Source: Glandiceps talaboti (lineage: Eukaryota; Hemichordata; Enteropneusta; Spengelidae). From it: a stretch of 64,000 bases of DNA. The translations under genes were made by a program, and so were the position numbers. The stretch lies in assembly GCF_964340395.1 (NCBI RefSeq), contig NC_135554.1, positions 8,887,975 through 8,951,974 on the forward strand. Reading direction: 5' to 3'. Position 1 is the first letter of the stretch, and the number at the start of each line of letters is the position of its first letter. Below the pieces are notes generated by a model. It had not been told where the DNA came from and ran no database searches. It worked only from the letters and a program-made list of their open reading frames with translations. Shown piece by piece: positions 11,601-24,700 of the stretch.

Positions 11601-14600
11601 GTTTGTATACACTTTACACCAAGGACCTTCTTATTATTGGCGATGGTTTGTTACGGGAAAATGCAAGGTACTGCTAGGAACAACATTAGTTACGACCGAA
11701 ACCAGAAACGGTTGCACCTTTTCTACAAGACGACCAACGCTTTAGTTCAACTACAGTAGCTTCGGGGTACATGAGCTCAGCTCCAGGAACATCATCAACT
11801 TGTAAATGACACACAGCGTTAAGCATGGTAGAATTCACCATGTCTGATATGCCATTCCCCCAGGTGAAGAAATGTTTCCCAGAGGGTGCTAAATTTAAAT
11901 TTCCGGTTTGCATTGTACAATGGAGAGTTGCCCTATGATTGATACAAAGGTGATGCACTGTGATTCAGCCTGATGAAACTGATTTCGTTCATCCCCCCAA
12001 CGCAACGAGGACGATGACCTTTCTACCAAGAAGATGGACAAGCTTATCCCCACAAGGGAAATTACTACTGAATGTGATCCAGAGATTGCTAATCCTGATG
12101 GCTATGGAATTTCAAATGTGGACATTTCCAGATTTTACGATTTTGACAAGTTGTTACGGGGTAAAATTTATGTTCTCAGATTCATAGCCCAGATGAAGAA
12201 ATCTAGCAATGTTAAACGTGTGAGAATCACGCCTGATGAACTGAATCAGGCAGAGAATATGTGGGTAAAACATATTCAGTGTCAATATTATGGAGATACA
12301 ATTCCATCTGTGAAACTGAATTTAAGTAAGAGTGCACCCATCGTTAAACAATTGAACTTGTTCATGGATGATGAAGACGTTCTCCATTGTGGAAGTAGAA
12401 TCCACTGCTAGATTTCGTTACACGGTTTCCCACCCTGATTCCTTCGCATCACAAGTTAACAAACTTGATTATACTAAAGGCACATAAACTGATGCACCAT
12501 GAGGGGGTTCAGTATACAGTAACGCAAATAAGACAAAGATTTCCAAAATATGGATCATCATACGTAGCGTCATCCACAACTTTGTCATACGCAACAAAGT
12601 TATGGGGAAACCCTACGCCAACCCTGTACAAGCGCCGTTATCAAGTTATTGAGTAAATATTGTTCCATAACGGGTGTAGATTTCACTGGTCATCTGTTTA
12701 CTAAAGAGAATGACGAGACACGTGGCAAAGCCTACATTTGTTTATTCTCGTGTGCAGTGACACGTGCCATACACCTAGAACTTGTTTGAGACATGTCATC
12801 AAAATATTTAATGCACGCATTTAGAAGATTTGCAGCAAGGCGATCTTTACCAAGTTGTATGTGTTCTGACAATGCCTCAACCTACTTGGCGGCTGCAGCT
12901 GAAATCAAAACATTGTTTGATACCCCTGAAGGCAATGATTTCCTCGCAACACATCAAGTGTAGTGGACATTTATACCAAAATGCCCCCATGGTACGGTGG
13001 TTTCTGGGAGAGATTGATTAGTTTGATGAAGAATGTGATTAAGAAAACGCTCAGTCGGGCTTTACTAACATTTGATGAACTCGCGACAATCGTTGCTGAG
13101 ATTGAAGCAGTATTGGCCATTGACATATGTGTCATCCATCACTTAAATACCCTGCATCGGTCTTCTTTTTTCTCATGTTTGTCCAGCCAATGCAGAGTGC
13201 AGATCCAAGGGAAACACAAAATAAGGTTGGCATGGCACAAAACCCCTAAAAGCAGAGTCTTTCTCAGTGTAGAGCAGCTTACCGTAGCTTCTTGGTTTAC
13301 CTTACATCAACGTTTGTCCAGCCAATGCAGAGCGCAGATCCAAGGGAAACACAAAATAAGGTTGGCATGGCACGAAACCCCTGAAAACAGAGTCTTTCTC
13401 AGTGTCGAGCAGCTTACCGTAGCTTTTTGGTTTTTACCTTACATCAATGTTGGTGGCGCTCTTTCGAAACAAAGTGCATGTGCGACCAGACGATCGATCG
13501 ATTAATTACTCAAATTGGTCATTAATATTCATCAGATTATTACCAAAACCTAATCAGTTCTTGTCTATTAAATTTGTTCGAATTGATGCAGCCGTTTGGT
13601 CGGAAATAGTGATACAGACACACACAGAAACCACAGACTTTTCAAGCCTTCTAATATCTACTTCCTTACGGAACTAAAAAATGGCATTTGGGAACAGTAA
13701 CGAAATTGAATTATGGTAACAATAAACTCGTAAGATCTGCAGAATTGAATACTGCAAATGGTCCGACAAACAGACCTATTCATAAACTATATCTGCTTGA
13801 AGTCGTTTCGAAGGCGCTAACGGCAACTGAGGAGGAGGATTCACAAGTTCATAATACTGGTGAATTGGCTGCAGATACGGTGACAGGGATTCCCGATACC
13901 AACAACCAGAAGGCGGATGACAGTGCCCCCAGATGATCCACCAGAGACTCTGCGGTCGCTGCTCGTATATATTTAGCATACCTTATTATTTGACACCTTA
14001 TAGTTTATGCGAATCTTGTGACGATTCTAACAGCATTGGATCAATATTATACACCTATGCATGAGGACAATGTGATCGCGATTCTGTTTATCATCATCAA
14101 TTTAATGATGTATTTGTGATATTGACTTTTAAATCACATTACTTTACTTTGACTAGACTTTTGACTTGCATGCCCTTTCTATAATTTTGGGCGGCAGAGA
14201 ATTTGGAGAAGTGAACACTATGATCGAGGCCATTTTATGAGGCCATTTACTTTATGAGGGCCATTTTATGAGGCAATTTACGTGGTCTAGCCTATCTTGA
14301 GGTAAATTTCATCTGCCAATTAGAGTTAAGTTGAGTATTTGCTTTCCCCCCTAAATTGATGACATTCCATTCTTGAGTGATATTTGTGTAACTATATGTA
14401 ATCTTCAGTCTTGAACTAGCAGTAGTACTGTTAGTGCAGCTCAGAGAATAAACCCATGTTGTGTTACATATGTTACAGAACTGAGCAACTTGCTTCTGTT
14501 CCGGTATAAGTGTTCTCGAATCTACCCCAGGGAGTATAGTTTACCAATACACTCCCCCACATAAATAGGAAATCACCTGTTTCACTAACTTTTTCGCTGT

Positions 14601-15750
14601 AGTATCCTGCATAATCCAAATTGTTGTATTTTCCTACTGTGAGAATATGTTATGGTAGGGAGCCTTCAGTATTTACAGGGGGGGGGGGGGGCAGAGGAAT
14701 CAGGGGGTGAGTCACATTTTACAAACCTGTTCTTGGGGGGAGGGTCATATTTTGCATTACAATATTGGGGGGGGGGGTCACATTTTACAAGCTGCAGTTT
14801 TGTGACCAAATTGAAGATTCAATTATTGTAAGTTTGTTTTGTGTGTTTTGATATGTAAAAGTGAGATGAGCACTCAAACATATATTTTTAAGTACTTTAC
14901 ATGCCAAAATACAAAAATAACCAGAATTAAACTGATTACCTTCCGTAAGGGTAGTCTTGCAATTTCATGATTTATGCAAGAAATTTAGCTCTACATCTGT
15001 GATTTTTTTCAATTCCCAGTGAAAGTTAGTTGTCAAAAACGTTGTTGTTAAAATGCAAGAAAAACTTGTCATCCTCGACTGCACTCGGCTTTTGTGATCT
15101 CCTACATACCAGGGATATGTACATGTACACCCATTTCCATGGCAAATAATAAACAAAATTGAAACCTGCATAACATTGTTATTACGCATCAGAAAGTTTA
15201 TATACTTCATGGTACACATCTTAACAGTTGAACAACTTTAATACAGTGAAGTTATAAGGTATTATTGCCCTACTTCGTCCCTGTGTAAAGTGTATACATT
15301 CTCGTTTCGATCGAGATAGACAGACGCACCATCTGCTCCAAATTGTATACATGCAGGTAAGGTGTGAAGTGAGCAGACGATCGTGACTGCATATTTTTGT
15401 AATAAAGCTTACAGATGATGTGTATTTTCAGGGGTTTCAAGTGTTTGTATTGATATTTTCGTTGAATCTGAAGATTATTGCATCATCGCAAGGAGGTGAG
15501 CACTGAAAATACAGTTGTGCCAAATTTTGTTTAAATTGAGCGAGTTGTTTTGGAGAAAACGATGACACAGACAGACACACACACAGACACACACACACAT
15601 ATACACACGCACAGACTTTCACCCACTAATACATCTCTTGTAAGAGAATTGTTTAATAAAAATGATGCATTTTGTTGAGTGTACCATCTCACTTTCTCAC
15701 TCACACTGTCCGTGAATGTTGTTGTTAAAATATGATGGTGATGGTAGCAG

Positions 15751-15781
<31 letters not shown>

Positions 15782-18700
15782 AATTTAGTTTTGAATGTCA
15801 TAGAGTACACGGACAGTGATACATGTACTGACTCAAGTAGTAACAGTGAGTCAGCTTAGAGTGACACTGATAAAGGCAATACTGAAGGTGAAGGTGATGA
15901 TGATGACAATGATATCAGGGAACTTTTACAAGTGACCAGATCAGACAGATTATGCACAACATGGAAAGCACGCTTTACTAGATTGTGTATGATTATAAGA
16001 GAAAGGTCACTAGGCAGTTTTTTTACTGTTTGTCACTTTATATGTACAAATATTGCTTTCTAATACAGAATCAAAATCATTTAATTTGTGTGTATACATA
16101 TAATGGGAATATTGATTAACGTTCAGTATATGCAATTGCCATGGGGAGGGTCATGTTTTACAAAATGGAACAAAGGGGAGGGTCACCTTTTACAAATGGA
16201 GAATGGGGGGGGGGGAGGGTCATGTTTTTCTTAACAGACCATGTGTGATTTTCTCCGCCCCCCCATTGTAAATACTGAAGGCTCCCTTATTGTTCTATCT
16301 ACCTATCCATATGTGTGTGTATGTCTTTCTCATTGATAACATCATCATTACCAATGTGACAGATCTGCTATCGACAGGATATGGTAGACAACTAAAACTA
16401 CTGTAGATTACACGGGTGGCTCATAGTCTTGCCCTGGTTTAATGTGGCTATAACAGTTATCAATAAAGTAAGCACCGAACGAGGTTGAATGTACCTCCAC
16501 GTACCTGGAACAAACTTGCTATCAGAAACGCTAGCGCTACTGTAAGTGTAATTAGTTGTAGCTTGCGTCTGTGCTGGTTGTCGATAGTGTCTCTGCCATT
16601 GTGCTATTTCATCCAGATTTTAAATGAAATTCATGCATTCCGTAAGCGTGAAGGAAGCCTTTCAATTGTTGTTTCCACACATATTATTACTCTGGTAATC
16701 AAGGCGTCTGTTTACTAAAAATATAGATACAAACTAAAACCATTGTTGCAACATATTGATATTACAGTAATAAGCTATATAATGCACGTTGATTTAATCA
16801 CAGGTCTCAACAAATAGGGTAGCTCTCTGAAACCTAGTTCTATAAACTCGGGTGATTATATTCATACAACACAACAGAGGAATTGTTATCATCCACTTCT
16901 GTAGACTACCACATCGAATAATTTGTTTGTGTCTATATTTAATAGTAAACCGAAGCCTCGATTGCGAGAGTAGTATCAGAGCACAATTGGATGTGTATGT
17001 GACCATATCGCATATAAGAAAACATATAGCAATTCTTGTAGTTGTAATTACTCTCTTGTTGATACTTCTAAGTATTTATTCATTTATTATATTGTTTCTT
17101 TTCGTAAACATAACTGCCTGAGTGCCCTGTGGTCTTACTTCTTGCCAACACCAATAAGATTTATAGGACATACTGTACTAAAGTAATGGTGCTACAAATT
17201 TAAATCGGGTTTTACCTTCCGTAAGGAAGGCTATAATATGCCCATGAAGTGTGTGTGTGTGCCACCATTTCCGAAACAAACGGCTGCATCAATTCAAATC
17301 TCAGGATATAAATACACTCTCACATATTTATCAAGTGTATTAATCTATAATTGATACCCAAATGTGTGATCAAAATATGGAAAATAGACCAAGCCTCGCC
17401 TACGGAAGAAAATTTCGCGACAATGTATCAATAATGGTGACCTATACACTGACCTCTATATAATTAGTGTACAGTGAGGCATGCCACTGAACAAAATCTT
17501 GAGAAGGAATGTATAAACTCGTGGTGGTACAGAAGGGAGTTCAACACGCACATGCCATATCCCAGGTATGTAGGGGATCACGAAGTCGAGGATGGCAAGC
17601 TTTCCTGTGCTGAGAATAGGAGGCATGGCGGGCATTTCAACAACATTTTTGACAATTTACTTTTATTGGGACTTGACGAATCACAGATATAGAGCTAAAT
17701 TTCTTGCATTAATCATGAAATTCCTAACGGAAGGCATTCAGTTTAAATCCGTTTAAAAATTGACACTTGGTAATATTTGCATCTTTCGATTCGCTACATT
17801 TTATATTTTGCCAAGTGATAACGCTAGTAACTGTTTTTGGTAACACTGGATACCTAGATGACATGATCTTTTGAGGCTATCCGTAGTTTAGAATATCAAG
17901 ATTTCTCTTCACCCAGTCTAGATGATAATCATGAACCAAAGTTGCTCATGCAAAAGAGTAAACCCAAACTATTAAAATGATGTAAACAATGTACCATATT
18001 GGACATGATGTAACTGCGCCAATAAACTTGCTACATACATTGGGCAGAATACAATTCTGTGATTAACAGAGACATATTGTTACTGACTGACTGACTGACT
18101 GACTGACTGTGTGGGTGGCTTTGCTTGAGTTTGACATTTCATCTCAGTACTTCATTGAGCTAGGCGTGAAAAGAGATTGATTCGAAGCCACAGATACCCT
18201 CTGAGATTCGAAGCCCGGATAGCCTGTAGACTAAAACTTTTTTCCGTTACCTTGCAATTGCAAATTTTGTCCATTTCCATTTTAGTTTATCTAATTCTTT
18301 CATAAAATGTATGGTTTGGTATTTGTATAGAAGTATTATAAATTAAGGAACGATGACCTTACCGAATGGAAGAAGGTTGTTACATCCAACTTCTACGTAA
18401 AGAAGGGTGACCCCGTTTATTCAAATCTATCGTCATGGTTAAAAGGAATGGGGTACGCCATTGACACTGTCGATCGTGATAAACCAAAACCTATTCCAGA
18501 TGTTATCTACTGCATTATGTCGACTGAAAAGGAGGTGAAGACACCAAAGCTTATGAAAAAATTATTGCATAAATTGGTTGAAAGTGCATTATTGACTGGT
18601 AAATTACAATATTGATTTTAAGTTAGGCGCAAAAAAATTGTGTGGTTCCGATTACATTCACTTTTCAAATAGGTGGGGTAGGTAGATTTTTTATTTTATT

Positions 18701-19773
18701 TTATTATATTTTTTTATGTGTGAGTGTCTAGTTCAGGTTTTCCATTTTTTCCCAAATTGTCTCTGGGTTGTTTATTTCTTACTATCAGATGTACAGCCAT
18801 TACAGATGGGCAGAATAGTTTTATATTGTCTTTTTAAGTTGATGTCAGTTTCGGCATCCACTATTTCTCGTGAGACTTCACGATTTTCGCGATTTTATTA
18901 GTATTTTTCTCGAATACGTAACAAAAAAGTTTAGGGTCGACGTGGGGTCGGATAACCGGAACCAAACAATTTTTTTTATTTCGCCTTAACGCTGTTAACC
19001 GATAACTTTTAATAATGACCTGTAGCTTACGTTATTGAGTGGCATGATGTAATTTTGACTTCAAGCTTAAATATTAGTGACCGATAGTTGGCAATATTCA
19101 CTTACAGACAAGACGATTGACTTGTAAGTTGTAATTATACTGACTTGTAGCTTAAGCTTACTGTAACATTATCTTCGAGCGGTCACGAGGGAAACAATAC
19201 GTGTAATGCCTCCAAGACAAACATTATGTTGATTGTTCGATGTAACATTGATTTACAGCTGACATACTATTATACCAGTATGTTGCAATATTGACTTGAA
19301 GTTAAACATTAACATGCCAACTAGGGCAATATTTAAATAATAACACAACACATGCCAGCGGGGGCAATATCACAATTTAGTGCCTGCACAAGGGTTGTCA
19401 CTCTTTACCAAAATTTTGATGTAATGTATTCACGTGTATACGTAGTTTACGACATGATTGACAAGGTTACGTAATCGCCTGGATAGAGGCGTACATTTTA
19501 ATTGAACTAAGCAACTGTAATGTTTTTAATTTTATCACAGGTGCTCTTATCATAACCGATGGATTGGACCACGGGATAACGAAAATGCTTTGCGATATTC
19601 TAGAGGAGGAAAAGAAAAGACAAGAGCAATTTTGTTTGAAGAAAGATGTCTTCTTTGTTGGGATTGTTCCTGAAACTCTAGCTACTGGCTACACACTGGT
19701 AAATATTTAAGTCGAGATTTTGTTTAATTTTTTAGCACAACTGTGATTTAGTTAGGGCTATAGCCTTCACAAA

Positions 19774-19815
<42 letters not shown>

Positions 19816-21712
19816 ATACATACATACATACATATATGTGTCTGACCTGACTGACTGCCCTGAGTTTTGGTGGAGACATTACTTTGCCTATCAACATGAA
19901 ATTTGTTCAAATGAAAGTGATCAGACCAGTAGTTTTGAAGTTATGTCCCAAAAGAGTGATTTTCTATCGAAACTTCTTTTACAGTGGAAATGTATGAGGT
20001 ATGGTTATGCAATGTTACATTATCACTTGGCTAAAGTCTATGGGATGTTCTATTATCCTGTAGGGACGTGTTCCTCTCATTGCATTTGTATGTAAGACAT
20101 TGGATTTCGGTTGTGCTAATTGTCATTGGCAGTATTTTTGTTTTGTTTTGTGTTGTTTTTTAATTTCAAATTGGAAAATTTTGATACTAAATCGATTATA
20201 GTACTGCAAGGAATTCGATTACATTAATGTATGGTTAGTAAAATCATAAATATGTACACTTTGCCTTTCATTGTCGATGCTGACTTTTACATACTTTTTC
20301 TCGTGAATTGCTGTGTACATGATGTTCACTGCCAATGAAGTCTAAGCATTTAAAAAAAATATTTCATTTGTAAGTATAAAGAAATATGAATAGGGTGGTT
20401 TTATATCGTTAGTATGGAACCCCCAAAAATACACAGATACAGATAACATTGATTTATTTTGACAAAAAAGGAGGAAGATCGAGTCGAGAAAACTGAAGAA
20501 TCAGACGCAGGGCCTGGGAAGACCCGCTTAAATTTCTGCCATGACTTCTTTGTACTGCTTGCGAGTGACGGGAATGAAATTGGAGCCTTTGAAGTGGCTT
20601 TGACGTTTCTACGACACTTGAAAGCTTCCAATATAAGCAATCGTTCATTATCAGGTAGGCAAGATGTTTGTACCAGAGACAGGTACATTTTTTTAGCATG
20701 GCTGTGCCGGATACAGTAGCAGGGGTCCATTAAGGGAACCTTCAGTAATCACATGGTGAAAGGGTTGAATAATGAGGAGGCTAGGGTGACGTTTTACAAG
20801 TCGATTCTCTTTGGGGATGGCCATATTTCAGAAAAAGGGATCAGGGGATGTCGAATTCTACTTTGACCCATTGTATTGTCAACCTTTGAATTATTTTGAG
20901 ATTTCTGGCATCCCACTGGTTCCACCTCCCACTGCTTCCACATTCGGCAGGGTTAGGGTTAAGGTGTAGGGTTAATAAGGGTTTGGGTTAGGGTTAGGGT
21001 CGAGGTTACGGGTAGATTCCGGAATATCAGAACATAGGAATCAAATTGCTGCTGACAACCATGCAATGAATCAATTGTCAGTTGTGATGTGAGAAGAGGA
21101 GTGGGTCTAACAGGGGTAAAATGGGAACAGTTGGGTAACGTATGGGGGATAATGTTGTGGATTGGAGATTTCGACCATGGTCCTGACAGTATGGAGAGTA
21201 TGTGCATCTAATCTTTGGGATTTCCGGCCTTCATCTCAGCCAATTAGATAAACACACAAACATTCATTAATGAAGTGACGACGTCACATAAATTCACAGT
21301 CACAGTGGTGGTAGTAGAAGGAAGCAATACATTTACAACCATCAATGTGGTGGCAGCGGTAGGATCAAGTCCTTAGGATTGATTCTGGGACTCGTGTACT
21401 TTTCCATGTCCGACAGCATTTAAATCCATGTGAATTTGAACTGGAGGAGGGGGGGGGGGCATGTTTAGGGAAAGAAAATTGGGGGATTTAGGTCAGATTT
21501 CCCTCTGTCCTCCTCCCTAAGATTGCTCCAAGAAAGCAATTTACCGTAACAGTGGTTTCAAAATAACGTCAACGGGTTTGTTATTTACAACAGTGACAAA
21601 AAAGGGGTAATATAATAACGCTAAGGTATGCTGAATGTGTCATCAACCTCGAGTGAAAAAATGCAATAAACATAGTGGTCGCGCTGTGCATTCATTAGGC
21701 CATACGGGTTAA

Positions 21713-21747
<35 letters not shown>

Positions 21748-24700
21748 CGTGTGTGTGTTATGTATATGTATATATACAGTGTGTGTGTGTGTGTGTGTGT
21801 CTGTGTCTGTCTGTCTGTCTAGTCTGTCTGTCTGTCTATCTATGACCAGGCCTGTCTCTGGCATGTTCGAGATACGATATTTTGATTGCTAACACACGAG
21901 GGTGTTTGTGTGTGCCTCCTTGCGTTCAAATTTAACACAATGACAAAATGTTAAAAGTTGTTTATTTATTTCAGTGCCAAAAGTTGGAAATCACGAGAGA
22001 GAGAGTAGGAAATGGTATGTAATGTTTTGTTGTATTCTCTACCTATAGCTTTCTTGTTTGAAAAAGGAAACAGTCTTGGCAACTATGGGAACGTATGGAT
22101 GATTTTGTCAATCAAGGTATTATATTGACAAGACCTTTAAATTTGGGCTTCAATTGGAAGGAAGGAAGGGGAGAAGGAAGAATATCTTCAAAATACATTT
22201 TTAAAACATTTTATCGAAATCATCGAAAACAAACAATAAAAACGTAAACCATTTCAGCATGTCATGTTTATGTTTTTTTTTTAAATAACGGCTTTTCCTA
22301 AAACACCATAGAACAAAGTTATAATAGATATCTCTAAAAAAACAGAAACAAAGCGTTGTCTGGCTCGACATATTCTTAGAAACAGTTTTGCTACTTTTTA
22401 CCGTTTTTCATCAGATATGTAATCAGAATTAGTTGTTGACATTTGTTAATACTACATAGCCATCCTGGATTCAATGGCCCGCAACATGGCATTCTTTGGT
22501 TATTATTCTAACCGATATTCCGTGATATGGAAAATTAATGCACGGTATAACTTTTGATTTCTTCATCATCCATACCAATGTAATGGAACGTGGTAATATG
22601 TATATGATAACACAGTCTATTGCATTTTGCTGTATGGAGGAGAAAAGTAGTTCAATTTGTTTTATAACAGGAAATGTAAAGGATGTGACGAGTTCATATT
22701 TGGTCCTGCTTTCTGTTGCCATGGTGAAGTGTGTTGCAATTATTATCTGTGCTACGATTGCAAGTAAGTACATGAACGGACTTTTGATTTAATGTCTAGT
22801 CATTAGAATGTTGTTACATGATATCGAAATGTTGTCATCTGCTCATGCAATTCAACTGAAAACACTTTGAATATGAAAAGTGACACAATAACGTAATTCA
22901 TTGGCTTATAATGAAATTAAAAAAAAACACCTGAAAACATTACTCAAACGCCACGGCTACTTAACCTCTTTGCTAATACTTAAGAATTCCTACCATGATG
23001 GGTTGGTTATTATCTAAATCGGGTGAAGATATTTCGTGCGCTGACTTTATCCGAGAACAGACCTCATATGCAAATGGATGATTTTGTCAATCAAGGTATT
23101 ATATTGACAAGACCTTTAAATTTGGGCTTCAATTGGAAGGAAGGAAGGGGAGAAGGAAGAGTATCTTCAAAATAAATTTTTAAAATATTTTATCGAAATC
23201 ATCGAAGACAAACAATAAAAACGTAAACCATTTCAGCATGTCATTTTATGATATTTTTTAAAATAACGGATTTTCCTAAAACACCATAGAACAAAGTTAT
23301 AATGGATATCTCTAAAGTAGAAACAAAGCGTTGTCTGGCTCGACATATTCTTACAAACAGTTTTGCTACTTTTTACCGTTTTGCATCAGATATGTTATCA
23401 GAATTAGTTGTTGACATTTGTTAATACTACATGGCCATCCTGGATTCAATGGCCCGCAACACGGCATTCTTTGGTTATTATTCTAACCGATATTCCGTGA
23501 TATGGAAAATTAATGCACGGTATAACTTTTGATTTCCTCATCATCCATACCAATGTAATGGAACGTGGTAATATGTATATGATAACACAATCTATTGCAT
23601 TTTGGTGTATGGCAGAGAAGAGTAGTTCAATTTGTTTTATAACAGGAAATGTAAAGGATGTGACAAGTTCATATTTGGTCCTGCTTTCTGTTGCCATGGT
23701 GAAGTGTGTTGCAATCATTATCTGTGCTACGATTGCAAAGAGAGAAACCAGTGCTCAGAGTAAGTACATGAACGGACTTTTGATTGAATGTTTAGTCATT
23801 AGAATGTTGTTACATGATATCGAAATGTTGTCATCTGCTCATGCAACTGAAAACATTTTGAATATGAAAAGTGACACAATAACGTAATTCATTGGCTTAT
23901 AATGAAATTAAAAAAAAACCACCTGAAAACATTACTCAAACGCCACGGCTACTTAACCTCTTTGCTAATACTTAAGAATTCCTACCATGATGGGTTGGTT
24001 ATTATCTAAATCGGGTGAAGATATTTCGTGCGCTGACTTTAGCCGAGAACAGACCTCATATGCAAACGGTATCACTTCAACAAAAATTTAGCTGGGTAAA
24101 ACAATGGCCAGTATGGACAGTTGTATTCTCATTTGAATACGGCAAAATAAACATGACTATATTTCTTGTTACAGGAAGTGTGGAGAATGTGACGAGTGCA
24201 TAGTTTCTGCCACTTGTTATCCGTGCTTTCTGTGTGAAAAGGAATAACAAGTAGTAAAGTATCGAGGGTAATGAGCACGGCGTCGTCTGGATTCCGACGA
24301 CACTGTCGTTCCTTTCTACCCTTGAAATCAAAGCTGTATATGTTAACATACGTCTCGAAATGGATAACATTATTGGCCGTCATCGGTGACTTAAATGGCA
24401 AATTGGGTCCCTTTCTTTTGTTTGCTATTTTGAACTTGATAGTTGTCGTTTCTATTTGCCTAAATGGCGTTCGGTCATTTTGCTTCGAAATCACCTTTCG
24501 ACTACTCCAAAGCAAATTTCGGTCTGAGAGGTAGCCATGATGGAAACTAGTTGACTATAAAGGAACTCGCTGACTGGTAAATGATTTGCTGGTGCTTCTA
24601 ACCATTTGGGGATACACTAACATAATACAGTCGTGAAAAATAGACTTCAAGGGGTGATACATGATATTGAAATTCCTTGATGTTGATGAATCGATCAGAT

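Larger units (their letters stand above)
8764..14561 (+). mobile_element. Decayed BEL/Pao LTR retrotransposon
   Basis: Two LTRs (8764-9256 and 14202-14561) end in the same ACACTCCCCCACA. A primer-binding site TGGTGCCGAGACCAGGAT follows the 5' LTR at 9261, and a purine-rich GGGCGGCAGAGAA precedes the 3' LTR. TAAA flanks both ends (8760-8763, 14562-14565) as target duplication. The interior keeps pieces of pol on the plus strand: RNase H end, integrase zinc-binding and core parts. Frames are broken, and later insertions split it (about 9700-9960, 10140-11950, 13150-13680). It lies in the first TRPM intron in sense orientation and cannot be autonomous. Confidence 0.85.
22095..24066. repeat. Tandem duplication of about 980 bp carrying the finger exon
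   Basis: Unit 1 is 22095-23073 and unit 2 is 23074-24066. The units start ATGGATGATTTTGTCAATC and end with CTCATATGCAAA. They differ by scattered substitutions and small indels (a few percent by eye), including the 21-base difference at the 3' end of the finger exon. The junction is clean with one or two shared bases, consistent with a recent unequal exchange or replication slippage. Confidence 0.9.

Noticed and set aside
10141-11950. Other short frames around the THAP fragment (for example 11288-11521, 11484-11759, 11686-11958)
   Set aside because: No family signature and overlapping on both strands. Treated as insertion debris within the BEL/Pao element.
20401-20730. Minus-strand open frames opposite TRPM exon 4
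   Set aside because: Antisense shadow of the plus-strand exon, which has the TRPM motif and matching phases.
20947-21000. Interstitial telomere array
   Set aside because: The GGGTTA units are few and degenerate. Too weak to claim a telomere fusion site.
21975-22014. Reading this exon in phase 0 ([13 protein letters not shown])
   Set aside because: Phase 0 would fit only if the exon at 20471 were skipped, and it would break the cysteine frame of the finger exons. With 20471-20654 included, the phase is 1.
22471-23887. Open frames on both strands across the two duplicated units (100, 84, 90 and 124 residues)
   Set aside because: They overlap the finger exons in other frames. Conservation between units is explained by the recent DNA duplication, and the cysteine-rich TRPM frame fits the splice phases.
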